Translations under genes and position numbers: made by a program
In this document: piece by piece, positions 12,210 to 23,766 of the stretch
How positions within the stretch are numbered: position 1 is the stretch's first letter
How the letters are laid out: each line of letters begins with the position of its first letter
From: Chaetoderma sp. LZ-2023a
Lineage: Eukaryota; Mollusca; Caudofoveata; Chaetodermatida; Chaetodermatidae
DNA length: 64,000 nucleotides
Assembly: GCA_034401795.1 (NCBI GenBank)
Contig: CM067374.1
Location: 136,614,508-136,678,507 of the forward strand
Reading direction: 5' to 3'
The notes under the pieces: model-generated
The model's input: only the letters and a program-made list of their open reading frames with translations
Databases searched by the model: none
Told to the model about the DNA's origin: nothing

Positions 12210-12286
12210 GAAAGGTTTTTGTCTCGGAATTGGAAGCGAGTGCATGCCTATAGTGTACCGAATTGGTACTCGTAAAAACCTTTACT
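12210..12286. repeat. Hairpin-forming inverted repeat
   Basis: AAAGGTTTTT (about 12211-12220) pairs perfectly with AAAAACCTTT (about 12275-12284). Inner partial pairing is between CGGAATTGG and CCGAATTGG. The function is unknown. Confidence 0.6.
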
Positions 12287-12369
12287 TAATCTGTTCTCGT
12301 TGGTCTTGGTACGGATCAGGACCAGAATAAAACGAGCATTCTAGAACTGTTAACCATTTTAAAATCGAA

Positions 12370-12545
12370 ATATTGACGTCGTAATCGTGTGTATGCATAA
12401 ATAGATCTAGAACGTTCTAGAACGTGGTAAATACGTCACTGATTTACCTGCACGCTGATTGGCTATTGCTCGGCTGCTGATTGGCTGAGGCCTCTGCCTC
12501 TGATGTCACGAGTAGTATGAAAGGGGTGAAAGATCGAGAATCAGG
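12370..12545 (+). promoter_or_regulatory. Promoter-like patch with a heat-shock element and CCAAT boxes
   Basis: AGAACGTTCTAGAAC at 12409-12423 is three perfect alternating nGAAn units, the consensus bound by heat-shock factor. Two inverted CCAAT boxes (ATTGG) follow at about 12458 and 12479. CRE-like TGACGTCG near 12374 and TACGTCAC near 12434 flank the element. Such clustering marks RNA polymerase II promoters, either of a host gene or of an LTR. I found no convincing downstream coding exon, so the transcript is unknown. The strand is inferred from the inverted CCAAT boxes upstream of the GC-richer 12540-12600 stretch. Confidence 0.4.
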
Positions 12546-12599
12546 AGCATCGTCGGCGTGGAGACCGACCCGTCTGGAGGACTGGCTGCACCGCAAGAG

Positions 12600-14190
12600 C
12601 TAGGTGACGTATCCCACACCGTGTGCCAAGTTGTGTAACTGCTTAACAATACAGCCCTCTCTGTTAATGGGCAAACTTCAACTTTATTACTTCCGTCGCC
12701 AGACAGATAACTTTTTTACTTCCGTAAAAATTGTATACTACCTACAGCGACTATCTAATAGACATGACTTCACTGCTCTGTTTCACTGTCCTGAGTCTGT
12801 ACCATGTCTACCCATCTGGAGGAGCCAGCTTGCGGAGACCTACCTGCAGAAATCAGCTGCAGAGATCTGCCTGCGGAAACCCTTCCAGCCTCAGAGAACG
12901 TGTCAGCTCACGCTACGAATATGCTAGTGTCTCAATTTCAGTAACATAGTAGCCTGTTCCGTACCAATGACTATTAGGTACTCAAGTAGCTATACAATTT
13001 TACATTTAATTATCATTTCCATATTTGGTACTGATGACTAATAGGTACCTTTCCAGTTAATATGTTTTGTATAATTGTAGAAAACTATGGACCGCAGTAC
13101 ACTAGGAAATACTATACAGCAACATTTATATCCGCATGCCTTTATCCCCACCATCATCAATTTTACACTGAGGTCACTGACTGTGCTCTAATTGTTTGAG
13201 CCCGGCATGTTACCGATTAACCTTACTATTCAGCTCGATAGGATAGGCTAAAGTCGTTAGGGACAATTTCTTCGTTTAGAGACATATAGTGAGCCTCTTT
13301 TCCGGTTGTTGCGGTAATGTAGCCCTGCACTCTGGCAAGGTTGTGTAGAATTGGCCAATTACCTATAAGGCCTCATATATATTAAGTTATTGTCTCTTTC
13401 CACGATCCACCAGCCATATGGCTTTCTAATTGTCTGGATTCCCCATCAGCATGTTGATCGGATCCGACCATGCGAAACTATCAGAGGTTTCCGAGCGGTG
13501 ATGGTTAAAGTGCTGATTTACATATGTCTCCCCCGTTTCTTCGGGAATCGTTCGTCTCGTCTTCACGCAAACCAGCGTGCAACACCTTAACAGTAGCTTC
13601 ACTAGGATTTTTGGCACTTAGCATTTTCTATTGAACAAAAGAGTGGCCCTTTTTGCCAGCTCTTTTCCTCCACTTCGGCATTGAAGGCATTTTCCTGTGA
13701 TGGAGGCCCACGTGAGGCACTTTCCTCTCGCAACAACAATATTTTCTTTGTGTGTTGGGTGTATATTAGCGTATATTAGGCTACTTAGTGGCTTCGTTGT
13801 GGATGCTTCTCATGTGGGGATACCTTTGCGGATGCAAGAACCTGTGTGGTACCTCCGGCGACACAACATAGAAAGAACACCACTTGGCTCCATATTGTGT
13901 ATTATTGTGTGCTTATTTACTGTCAAACGATTATCTTGTTTCTATAGTATATATTAATATTTCTACTGTTTTAATTATACATTGTTCCATTCTCTAAATT
14001 AGTATGGACATACATACCAGTAACACAAACAGTTGAGATGATACCATGTGGTTCAATCTTGGCGGCAATGGCCGCATGGCCCCACTGGAACATCAGTGTT
14101 CTACCGGCTCTAGAAGCCGGTCTTTGTATTTCTCAGAGAGACGTCATACGGGTTCTGCAACCCCGAGATCCGCAGCTAACCAGCCATCCC
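12600..14190. other. Spacer without recognised genes
   Basis: Only short chance ORFs are present. A weak tRNA-like D-arm near 13487 has no credible B box or acceptor stem. I see nothing else. Confidence 0.5.
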
Positions 14191-14196
14191 GGGCAT

Positions 14197-15275
14197 CGTG
14201 CACTTGCCATCAGCAAACTATACAGCAAAGGGATAACCAGTCGGGTAGTAAAATGCATTAAAAATGTTTTAACTGGTAGAACACAAAATGTGGTTGTCAA
14301 TGAAATAAGACGTGTGACTAGTGGGATCCCCCAAGGGAGCATCCTAGGACCGATAATATTTGTCATTTACATAAATGACTGTGTCAATGCAATAACATTT
14401 CTCTTTGCAGATGACACAAAGATGTACAAAGAGACAAAGACATTTGAAGAGACGGAAAAGCTGCAAAAAGATCTGGATTCCCTAAAAAGATGGACTGACA
14501 CATGGTTACTGCATAGTTATGTAGGCACAGGGTGGGGGAAAAAGAGGAAAACACATATGAGTATTGTCTACAAAATCTGGATGGTGACGTGGTGACCCTG
14601 GAAAAAGTGGCACAAGAAAAAGATATAGGTTCACAGTGGACAATAACTTGTCATTTAAGCAACACATACAGCCACAGGTAAATAAGGCAAACTCAATAAT
14701 GGGACTGATAAGGAGATCCTTCAGCTTCCTAGATAAAGGCATGTTCATCAGCCTTTTCAAAGCGCTAGTTAGACCTCACCTGGAATATGCTGTATTGTGT
14801 TTGGGGTCCACACACTAAAAAGGACACAGCAACGATGGAAAAGGTGCAGAGAAGAGCAACAAAATTGATTCTCACACTGGAGGATCTAGAGTACCCTCAT
14901 AGATTAAGAAAGCTAGGACTTCCATCACTAAAATACAGAAGACTAAGAGGAGATATAATAGAGGTATTTAAAATACTGAATGGAATATATGATCCAAAAG
15001 TTGCAAAAAATGTGCTGGAAATATCTAAGAGCAAGACAACAAGAGGACACAACTTAAGGCTAAAGAAATACTCATTCACAAATAGAGTAGTTTATGTCTG
15101 GAACAGCCTACCGAGCACTCTAGTAAATACTACATCAGTGCATAAGTTCGAGGTAGGGCTGGATACATTTTGGAAGGACAAGGAGACGAAATTTGACTTT
15201 ATCGCGGACTATAAAATGTCTGGAAGTCATGTACGAGAGTGTTATGTTTCATCTACAACTGAAGAGGCTGAATAA
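14197..15275 (+). pseudogene. CR1-type LINE, 5'-truncated RT and C-terminus
   Basis: The reading enters in the RT palm (ISKLYSKGITSRVVKCI), continues with GIPQGSILGPIIFVIYIND and FADDTKMYKE (the catalytic FADD box), and after an internal loss near 14510-14620 resumes at DNNLSFKQHIQPQVNKAN and SFLDKGMFISLFKALVRP. A frameshift near 14810 leads to KVQRRATKL, KLGLPSLKYRRLRGDIIEV and a complete-looking C-terminus that stops at 15275. CR1 elements insert by target-primed reverse transcription and are usually 5'-truncated like this one. At least two frame breaks make it inactive. Confidence 0.85.
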
Positions 15276-15855
15276 TCCTGAGTTCAAATGCTATCCTATG
15301 AAAAAAAATCTTGTGAAATGTCAGATCTAGCATAAGCTGCAGCTCTAAGTCTGACCTGCTGATTAAAGTATGGCCATCTGCCACTGTTGCACAACATATG
15401 TAATGTGCTCCAATGTAAAATCCAGCTTGCACAGCTTCCGGTTGTGTTAATGGGTTGTTAATGTACATCTTGTATAGGCATGCTGGCAATATGCATCCTT
15501 GTCTCACTTTTTGCATAATGGAAAATGGATAGCTAAGGAGGCCTGTTAACCTAACTTTTGACATCAGGTCAGTTTAGAGTAAGTCGATGGCATGTAAATA
15601 ATGATTAATGGTTAAGGCCATGGCAAAATAGTTGACACTTTAGTGAGTCATGGTTAACTACATTGAATGTCTTCTGTGACATATGAGAAAGGCCATGTAA
15701 ATTGCAAGTTTTCTTTCTCTATGTTCCAGACATCAGTGTGGAAAGACCCCTTGTGAATCCATAATGGTCTTTTGGCAAATTATGTTCAATTCTATTGAGG
15801 AGTATGTGCTCAAAGATTTTACAAATAATAAACGTTACTGTGAATCCCCGATAAT

Positions 15856-16093
15856 CTTCTTCTTTTCGTTCGCTGATCATACCTCCAGTCCTGTAAGTGA
15901 CTATCGACATGATCATATGCGCTAAGTGCGTGGATCCATGGTTTATTAGAGTGCGCCGTGCGGCCTGGAACCTCCGTCTTCAGCACTCGAGGTTTCTGTC
16001 AGGGTTACCTCACCCTTACCTCCTTTAGTCGCCTCTTACGACACGCAGAGGATACGGAAGTGTATTCTAAGCCCCACCACCTACAGGGCAAAT
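15856..16093 (-). mobile_element. SINE-like insertion with 11-bp target duplication
   Basis: The insert is flanked by TCCCCGATAAT at 15845-15855 and again at 16094-16104, a perfect 11-bp target-site duplication. It lies precisely within the NYRG codons of the LINE RT around it. In minus orientation it starts CCCTGTAGGTGGTGGGGC, contains the block GTGTCGTAAGAGGCGACTAA and ends in a purine-rich GAAAAGAAGAAG tail. Short length, lack of coding capacity, purine tail and TSD fit a SINE or another short retroposon. I see no clear tRNA A/B boxes, so its head type is unknown. Confidence 0.75.
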
Positions 16094-16397
16094 TCCCCGA
16101 TAATTATTTGGATCTTTCCATTTTTATGGATGGGAGTAATTATGCCCATTTTGAAAGTTTTTGAGATACATTTATTTCCTAGAATGAAATTAAGTAGTTG
16201 CACCAGGATTGGTCTTACAGACTGTCCAACATAAACAAAGTGTCCAGCAGCAAGATTGTATTCATCTAATGATTTTCGCATATGGACTTTACCAATGGCT
16301 GTAGATACTTCATAAGGGATATTGATTGGGCATGCATCTGTGTTTGTCTCATATGATGTTCGTATTAGTTGCAGACCACTCCCTAAGCAAGATTTAT

Positions 16398-16420
16398 CAT
16401 CATCATCATCATCATCTGTG
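16398..16420. repeat. (ATC)n microsatellite
   Basis: About seven ATC units inside the LINE relic. Confidence 0.85.
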
Positions 16421-16879
16421 TTGACTTTCGGAGGATGTAGAGGGGCTATTGTTAGTTTACATATATAAGGCTCTGTTGTCACTGATTTGTTGCACACGTT
16501 GTGAAATGTAAAGACGGTTGTATTTTAAAAAGATTATTTTACGTTTTTATTAACTTTTGTGTTTTTTTCGTAATGTTTTTCTTTTACTTTATTTACAAGA
16601 TATACAGTTTATTATATTAATATGTATATATGTACATTGTTTACACTATTTGATAAATTGTGTCTGTACTAATGTGGATATTTGTGTTGATTCCAAAAAC
16701 ATGAACTATTAAGTGGTGCTGTAAGGCCATCAGCTGCTGTATGCCACCTACAGCTTTAACATTTGACTAATAAGGGTGTCAGCTGCAGCATGCCGCTTAC
16801 TCCATGATTAGCCACTAAGTATATATTGGTTCAATAATTTGTGATGGCTAAGAATCTGTATTCAGGTAATATTCAGTTA

Positions 16880-19079
16880 TTGTTTGTTTGTTTGTGAGCT
16901 GGTTTCATACAACAATCTAGAGCAGAGAGTATGTGTGTTCGCACCATAGCCTGTCGAGACTGTTTTTGAAAAAGTTTAATGATGGCGAAGGTACGAATAC
17001 GTCTGGTAAAGAGTTCCAGGTATTTATGACCCTGTTACAGAAGACACTTTGTCGAAGCTGTGAGCTGCAGTGCTGCTTGGTGACTTTTAGGCTATGGTCT
17101 GGGTGTTATAGATTGAGTCGAGCAACGTTCAGGGAGAGCTTGTGTTGTATATGCCATGCATGTACTTGTAGGTTTCTATCATGTCACCACGCATTCTGCG
17201 GTGTGCAAACATAGGTAGTTTAAGAATGCACAGCCGTTCATGATAGCACAGGTTACAGAGCGCTGGAACAAGTTGGCTTGCTCGTCTTTGTACCTTTTCG
17301 ATTGCTGTAATATCTCTTCTGAAATGTGGACTCCATATTGAGTTGAATGCACAGCCGTTCATGATAGCACAGGTTACAGAGTGCTGGAACAAGTTGGCTT
17401 GCTCGTCTTTGTACCTTTTCGGTTGCTGTAATATCTCCTCTGAAATGTGGACTCCATATTGAGTTGGCATACTTCAGCAGCAGTCTTACACATGATTTAA
17501 CGAGCGGAGGGAAGATGTCCTTGTTGAGGTATGTGAAAGTGCGTCTGATGAGGCTGATCTGTTGGTTTGCCTTACAAACTGCCTTGCCAATATGTTCATG
17601 GAACTTCAAGTCCTTGTCGGCATACACACGTAGATCCTTCTCGATGGGTGTTTCCTGAAGCAGGACATCTTAAGCATTTGAGTCTGTCTTCACATTGCTA
17701 AATGGAGAATAGTCAGAGCCTAGCCGCATGACCTTGCATTCCTGAGGATGAAAGGACATGAGCCACTTTCGTGATCACTTCTCTAGCGTTTCAGTATCAT
17801 ATTGAGCTTCCCGACAGTCGTCAATGGAAGCTACAGCTCGATATAGTTTAGTGTCATCAGCAAACAGTTTAATACTGCTGTTGATTTCTTCTTTCTTAAA
17901 GATAACAAACAGGATTGGTCCGAGAATGCTTCCCTGGAGGACCCGACTGACTATGTCAGGTGTCATTTACAACAACTCTCTGTTTTCACTCGTCGAGGAA
18001 ATCCGAGATCCAGCTTGATACCTTTCCAGAGATTCCATAGATAAAGAATTTTGTTTGGAGTCTTTTGTGTGGGACAGTGTCGAAAGCTTTTTGGAAATCA
18101 AAGTATATTGTGTGGACACAGGCATAGTCGTCCAAGAGTTTTGTCCAGCCATCTATTACCTCTGTCAGTTTGGTTACCCATGACCATCCTTGACCGAATC
18201 TGTGCTGCTTTTTGGAGAATAAATTATTGTCCTTCATGTCTTTATGCCATCCCGAGCACTTGATTCCATAGTTTTACAACATATGGCTGTTAGACTTATA
18301 CTGAGATCTTGCTACCCTTTATGAAGATGGGCGTGATATTGCTCTTCTCGCAGGATGATGGGACCTTACCTTCATCCAGTAATTGTTTGAAGATGTAGTA
18401 CACAGGCGGTGCAATAGTTTGTGCAAATTGTTTAAGTATTCTATGTTGAAGACCGGCAGACCCACAGACTTATTTACTTTGAGTTGTGCCAGTTACTTCT
18501 CTACCATCTCAACGCTAAAGGTTATGCCATTTAGTTGGATCCCTGGTGGTGGCCAACTGGTGAGTGTTGTGATTTTTTCTTCGATTGCGAAGACAATCTA
18601 GAAGTATTTGTTTAGAGTGTCTGCTTTTTCGATGTCTGTTGATGCGGGAGTGCCCCTTGAGATGAGATTGGGTATGTTGTTGGTAATCTTGGTTCTACTT
18701 TTAATACACTTGTAGAAGGCTTTCGGATCTGTTCTCACATCCAGGGTGATTTTTCCCTCAAAATCTTTCATTGCGTGTCTAGTCGCTCGCATAGCCTGGC
18801 TCCTTGCTTTGTGGTACCTTAGGTAGTAATTTTCTGTCCTCGTCGCTGTGTATGTCTTCTAGAGGGTAGTTTTTGCTTTGACTTTTGTAGGTGTCTCTCC
18901 ACTGCAGCTAGCGCAGGCTTTGTGTACATGGCTACACCACTGGTATCTGATTCAATTTTGTACCAGCAGCCATAGCTATCAATACAAATGTCCTCTATCT
19001 GCATAGCAAAACTGTAGTTTTGGGGCTTGGCCTCAGTGATGCCTATTATGTCTGAGTCATCTTCGTGTAATCGTATCAA
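16880..19079 (-). pseudogene. CR1-type LINE, multiply broken
   Basis: Reading from 19079 downward, an endonuclease N-terminus (DSDIIGITEAKPQN, GVAMYTKPAL) joins, after loss of the rest of the endonuclease, to the pre-RT segment (ATRHAMKDF, DPKAFYKCIKSR). RT follows with YFDFQKAFDTVPHKRLQTK, LQGSILGPILFVI and KLFADDTKLYR, and then the thumb/C-terminal region with KVQRRASQLVPAL. Frames change repeatedly. A 121-bp piece of the C-terminal region is tandemly duplicated (17224-17465). The copy is inactive. Confidence 0.85.
17224..17465. repeat. Tandem duplication of 121 bp inside the LINE C-terminus
   Basis: Two nearly identical 121-bp units lie head to tail; CAGCCGTTCA occurs at 17231 and 17352. 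Both encode the SIWSPHFR and KVQRRASQLVPALCNLCYHE blocks, so this is a local duplication after insertion of the LINE. Confidence 0.9.
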
Positions 19080-19499
19080 AAGATCCTCACGCTTGTTTAG
19101 TAGTGAGTCAATATTTGTGTAAAATCATTTTAATTTGGAGGGTTTATGAGTATGTCCAGGGTTGTTTATGACAGGGGTTCTCATAAGGATCCTTTTGATG
19201 GTATATACCCTTAAAATGCATCTTGGGACCCCAAAAGTAGTGCCGGTGGGTCCCGTGAGACCACTGAATATCTTGTAAGATTTAAAATGTAAAGTAGTTT
19301 TATAGGCTTTAGCACAAAAAACCCCTACAAAATCTAACATAAGACCACTATAATTCATAGTTGTGAGTCCATGGTACCCTCTAATTTTAATATTGGTAAG
19401 AAATATGATTGGGTACACCAGATTTCAGTAATTTGGGACCACCAGATTTCAGCAGGACTCCCACACCCAAATTTGAGGGTTGGGGACCCTGGGACCTCC
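19080..19499. other. Spacer between opposing CR1 copies
   Basis: No gene is seen. Near 19414-19450 the phrase ACCAGATTTCAG occurs twice. Confidence 0.4.
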
Positions 19500-20508
19500 A
19501 AAACTTTGATGTGGAGAACATGATTGAAGACCTAACTACTCATCCACCGTTTGGGGCATCACAGCATATCACTATCTGCTTTACAATCCGCTGTAGCTAC
19601 CATGACAACCCAAAACCTAGAATAGTGTACAAGTGGGACAACGGAGACTGTGTCGCATTTAACCAATACATATCAGATTTGGACTGGCAGACAGAGCTCA
19701 ATGGGAAGGACATCAACGAAAGTTGGGACCTCCTAACAAGAGAAGTTATGTCAGGCCAAGAAAAGTGTATTCCAATGCGCAGCCAGGATACAAACAGACA
19801 AGCGAAACCACAATGGATGAACGCCAAAGCCTTGTCCACGGTCCAAGACAAGAACCGGGCATGGAGGACCTTCTATCGGAGTTTCGACCAAGGAGATTAT
19901 GTCCACTACTGCAGGATAAGGAACCAAGCCCGCCGTGCCACACATCAGGCAATGAAGGATTTTGAGAAAAATATAGCTAAAGAAGCCAAGCTTAATCCAA
20001 AAGCCTTCCACAAATACGTAAAAAGCAAACTAAAAACACGAGCTGGCATCTCAGACATCGATCATGATGGAGGCACAGCGACCGCAGACAGTGATAAGGC
20101 TGCAGTACTTAACAATTTCTTTGTTAGTGTCTTCACTAAGCAAGATAATGTAAACATTGAAAGTACCCAGCACCCTGTGGAATCACAATTACATGGGCTG
20201 AATCTAACAGTAGACAAAATTGCTGGAAAATTACATAAGCTTAACACGAATAAATCAGTCCACCCTGATCACATACACCCACGGGTCCTCAAGGAGCTCA
20301 GCGACACACTGTCACTTCCACTGTACATCATCTTCTCGAAGAGACTGGCAGAGGGAAACATACCAAATATCTGGTGGATAAGCAATGTAACCCCTATATT
20401 TAAAAAAGGGAGTAAGCGATCAGCCGGTAATTACACACCCATCAGCCTAACTTCAATTTGCTGCAAAGTGATGGAATCCATAGTTATAGACAGTGTAGTT
20501 GATCACAT
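19500..20508 (+). pseudogene. CR1-type LINE ORF2, 5' part (pre-RT and RT fingers)
   Basis: The open frame runs from the end of the endonuclease (MIEDLTTHPPFGASQHITIC, the block carrying the terminal SDH-like position, here SQH) through the linker (QAKPQWMNAKAL, RNQARRATHQAMKDFEKN) to RT blocks 1-2 (HIHPRVLKEL, WWISNVTPIFKKGSKRSAGN, YTPISLTSICCKVMESIV). It is uninterrupted for about 340 residues and breaks exactly at VVDHI, where an LTR has inserted. The continuation is at 22101. The element lacks its 5' end (most of the endonuclease and any ORF1). Confidence 0.85.
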
Positions 20509-22100
20509 TGTAGATATGGGATTGTCTTGTGGGAAGTCATGACCCCGCTAGATGTCGTATATCTTCGAGTAAGTGCTTAGAGAAATTTATGATTTGAAAA
20601 TACCAGGTGAGCTAATGGACCGGTTGACTTTTATATCTCAATATTTAGCTTACTATTATTACATCAGCTAGTGCTGATGATACGCAGTTGCTAGTAAACG
20701 GATGGTGTGTGAATGTAGCACACTCAGGATTGAGGGATAAAGTTTTACTATCAAATGGAAATAGGCGAATTGATTGGAACAAGTTCCACGGTTCTGAGTT
20801 GATGTGTATCTGGAAATAGTTTAGGTGAAAGTTGTTGCTGTTCAGTCGGCATACACTTTTATGATATTCAGCAGTTGGTTGGATCGATAGTTTGGAAAAT
20901 AATCGAGGTATAAGAATCACTGGAATCGGACGTGACAAAGAGACTTAGTTGATGACGTAGGCATTCTAGATTCTCACATGAGAATAGAACAACATCAGCT
21001 GGCAATGAGATCATACAGCTCATGTGCCTATTAACTCTAGCATCCTACAGGCGTATCCATCAATAGGCAATGGACAGGACATGGACATTGTAGCGTCCTG
21101 TAGGAATTAATAACATAATCGAAATTTGTATATCAACTATATGTCACTCATACAATGGCATGCAACAACAACACATACCGTAATGTTGTTAGTTAGCTGA
21201 CAGATCGCATCAAATCAGAACCAGCTATCACCGCTTTGTCTATGTGAGGCATCATCTCCATAGAAGAATAGCACAGAGTTTGATTGGTCAGGATGACGTC
21301 ATAATCAATGAGCGTCGATCAAACTCTGTAGCAAAGAATTAAATAGAATAGGTTTTACATCCAACAACGAAATGAAAGGATCGTTGATTGGTCAGAACTA
21401 CCAAAGTGGATTAGGTAGAAACTTCTAGGAAGAGATAAGCAGAAGTTGATTGGTGGACTGATGGTCCGGGCCAATCAAGCTGTGCTTACAGCATACCTAG
21501 AAGAGTCATTTAACGGATTCAGGAAGAATCTAACTATTATGATAGTTATAGAACTTGGCTAGGGTGCAAGATAAATTGTATATAAGTCAGAATTTCAGAC
21601 TTAGAAATTATTCATTTCACCACTGTGAATCCTGAACGTCACGCCGACGTTCAGCACTGTGAGCTATTGCATTAGCATAACGAAGCTCTGGTTTACTTAG
21701 AATTAGATTAAGTCAATGATTAGTATTGTACACGATTGTACCAAGTAAGAATTTATGAGCTACTTTTGCTCCTTGATTAAAAACATTATATATTGTAAAT
21801 AAAAGTTTAAACTTACGTATATGTAAGTCAGTCTTGAGTAAATCTAGTAGATTAGAACCTAGTCCTGAGCTGGAGGAAACCTCCAGTCCTTATCTGAGTA
21901 ATGTCAGATAGGCCCAGCAGTCAACTTAAATATCGTCACCTACCATCTGTCAGACGAGGCGAGCCAGACTGCCTTTCTCCTTCTTCGACATCAGCTAGCG
22001 TGTTGTCGCAGCAACACTCCATCCTTGCTACCGGTGCCGAAGCGGGACCACCAACCAAGTTAGTAAGAAGTTAGTTCCACCGAAGATCCAAAAATCTTCA
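20509..22100 (+). mobile_element. Solo LTR inserted in a CR1 element
   Basis: The 1592-bp insert begins TGTAGAT, ends ATCTTCA (imperfect inverted TG...CA termini) and is flanked by the 4-bp duplication ACAT at 20505-20508 and 22101-22104. It separates CR1 protein that is contiguous when the insert is removed. It has no coding capacity but does have TGTATATAAG (21578-21587) and AATAAA (21798-21803) in the order expected of the U3 and R regions of an LTR. This supports a solo LTR left by recombination. A 4-bp TSD is compatible with Gypsy-type elements, but the family is not identified. Confidence 0.75.
21578..21587 (+). promoter_or_regulatory. TATA box of the solo LTR
   Basis: TGTATATAAG lies about 220 bp before AATAAA, consistent with a U3 promoter driving plus-strand transcription. 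Confidence 0.5.
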
Positions 22101-23408
22101 ACATGACCACAAATAATCTATTCTCAGATCAACAACATGGATTCTGGTCTGGACGCTCATGCACCACACAACTACTAACTGTAATAGAAACGTGGACTGA
22201 ACTGCTAGATAAACAACCCTGCATGGATGCTATCTACTTCGATTTCCAAAAGGCATTCGACACCGTTCCACACAAAAGACTCCTTACCAAGCTCTATAGG
22301 TACTGAATCTCAGGGACGGTCTCCAATTGGATCTTAGCCTTCCTCTCACATAAACACCAGCGAGTCTGCATAAATGGAACATATTCTGCATGGGCCAATG
22401 TCATTAGTGGAGTCCCCCAAGGCAGTGTCTTAGGCCCTATTCTGTTCTTGATCTATATCAATGATCTACCAGATGTAGTCCATAGCTTCATAAAGCTAAT
22501 TGCCAATGATACCAAACTCTACAGCAGAGGACTGCAGTATGCTCCAAAAAGATATAGACAGTCTACAACTATGGCCAGAATGCTGGCTCTTAAAATTCCA
22601 CCCCACCCCCAGAAATGCAAAGTAATGCGGATTGGAACTGGCCACCCTGATTACACCTAGACAATGTCCAAAGCAGGGGGGGGGGGGGGAAGTGACCGAA
22701 CTGGAAATCACAACATGCGAAAAAGACCTAGGAGTCCACTTCGATGATAAGTTAACATTCCATAAGCATGTTCAGATGACAGTCAACAAAGCTAACCAAG
22801 TAGTCAGGCTAATCAGACGCTCCTTCCGCTACATTGACGGTGAAATCCTCAGTCAACTTTTTAAGTCAAGAGTGAAACTGTTGCTCGAATATGCCAACAC
22901 AATATGGAGGCCATGGCTCAAGATGGACATAACCCATATAGAAAACATCCAGAGACGGGCCATCAAGTTACTACCAGGACTGTATGATAAGGCATATGAG
23001 GAAAGGCTCCGTATTCTAAAACTCCCGACACTCACATATAGACATATCCATGCTGACATGATTGAAACGTACAAGTTCCTTCACAATAAATGTACCATGG
23101 ACTTACAGGGTCTGGCACTAGAAACGTCAACTAAAACACGTGGCCACAGCTACAAGCTAAAGAAACACCATTCAAACCAGTCAATACGTGCACACACATT
23201 TAGTAACAGGGTTGTCAATAACTGGAATTCTCTAAGCGAAAATGTTGTGACAGCACCCTCACTAAATTGTTTCACGAACAGACTCAACAAGTTCTGGTCT
23301 CACCATGTGTACACAGTTGACCTCCCAGCCATACTTAGAAGCCAGACCCAACTAAAGTGTCAGCAAGAGGAAGATACAATCACTGCACCACCTCAATCCA
23401 CATACTAG
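22101..23408 (+). pseudogene. CR1-type LINE ORF2, 3' part (RT palm to C-terminus)
   Basis: The reading continues the 19.5-20.5 kb CR1: TTNNLFSDQQHGFWSGRS, AIYFDFQKAFDTVPHKRL (first catalytic Asp), SGVPQGSVLGPILFLIYIND and then IKLIANDTKLYS. Here the catalytic FADD box has become IAND, so the RT is dead. Stops occur near 22306 and in the 22540-22680 stretch, where there is also a run of about 13 G. From 22690 the C-terminal region is open for about 240 residues (KDLGVHFDDKLTFHKHVQ, IQRRAIKLLPGL, KLKKHHSNQSIRAHTFSNRV) to a stop at 23408. Confidence 0.85.
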
Positions 23409-23429
23409 CCACCCCTTTACCACTATCCC

Positions 23430-23766
23430 ACAGCAAACTTTACATAGGCCAGGTGGGTGTGTCCTACCAACCATGATCATTTCAACAGCTATCCTACTAT
23501 CACATAGATAAAGCTTATGCACATGCAACCAGGGCATGTGGGTATGTCTTACCATTCCAATCAGCAGCTATCGCACCACATTGCACCGTACATATTGTAT
23601 ATATTGTACATCCAAACAGGCCAGGTGGGTATATCCTACCAACCTTACAGCAGTTAATACTTACATACACAGCGTATGTACACACAACCAGGCAGGTGGG
23701 CATATCCTACCACCCTCGTCATCAGCTATGCACCAGTACTTTGGCACCAGGCCAGGTGGGCTTGTC
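23430..23766 (+). repeat. CR1 3' UTR minisatellite, left part
   Basis: Diverged units of about 80-95 bp share AGGCCAGGTGGGTNTGTCCTA, followed by CCAACC and a variable tail with GTACAT/TATGCAC. Four to five units are visible. The array resumes at 33196, on the far side of the large LINE insertion. Confidence 0.75.

Larger units (their letters stand above)
15253..16497 (-). pseudogene. LINE reverse transcriptase, interrupted by a SINE-like insert
   Basis: On the minus strand the RT fingers read YEVSTAIGKVHMRKSLDEYN and FKMGIITPIHKNGK, up to NNYRG. A 238-bp insert (15856-16093) follows, after which the protein resumes exactly at DYRGFTVTFIICKIFEHIL and PKDHYGFTRG. Later blocks are FNVVNHDSLKCQLF (in another frame, about 15640) and KVRQGCILPACLYKMYIN with TVADGHTLIS, where the catalytic xADD box is degenerate (VADG). 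This LINE family is distinct from CR1, being RTE- or Jockey-like by its ADD context. Several frameshifts are present. Confidence 0.75.

Noticed and set aside
13480-13580. tRNA-Ser-like D-arm (TTTCCGAGCGG)
   Set aside because: No matching acceptor stem, anticodon arm or B box could be placed, so neither a tRNA nor a tRNA-derived SINE is supported.
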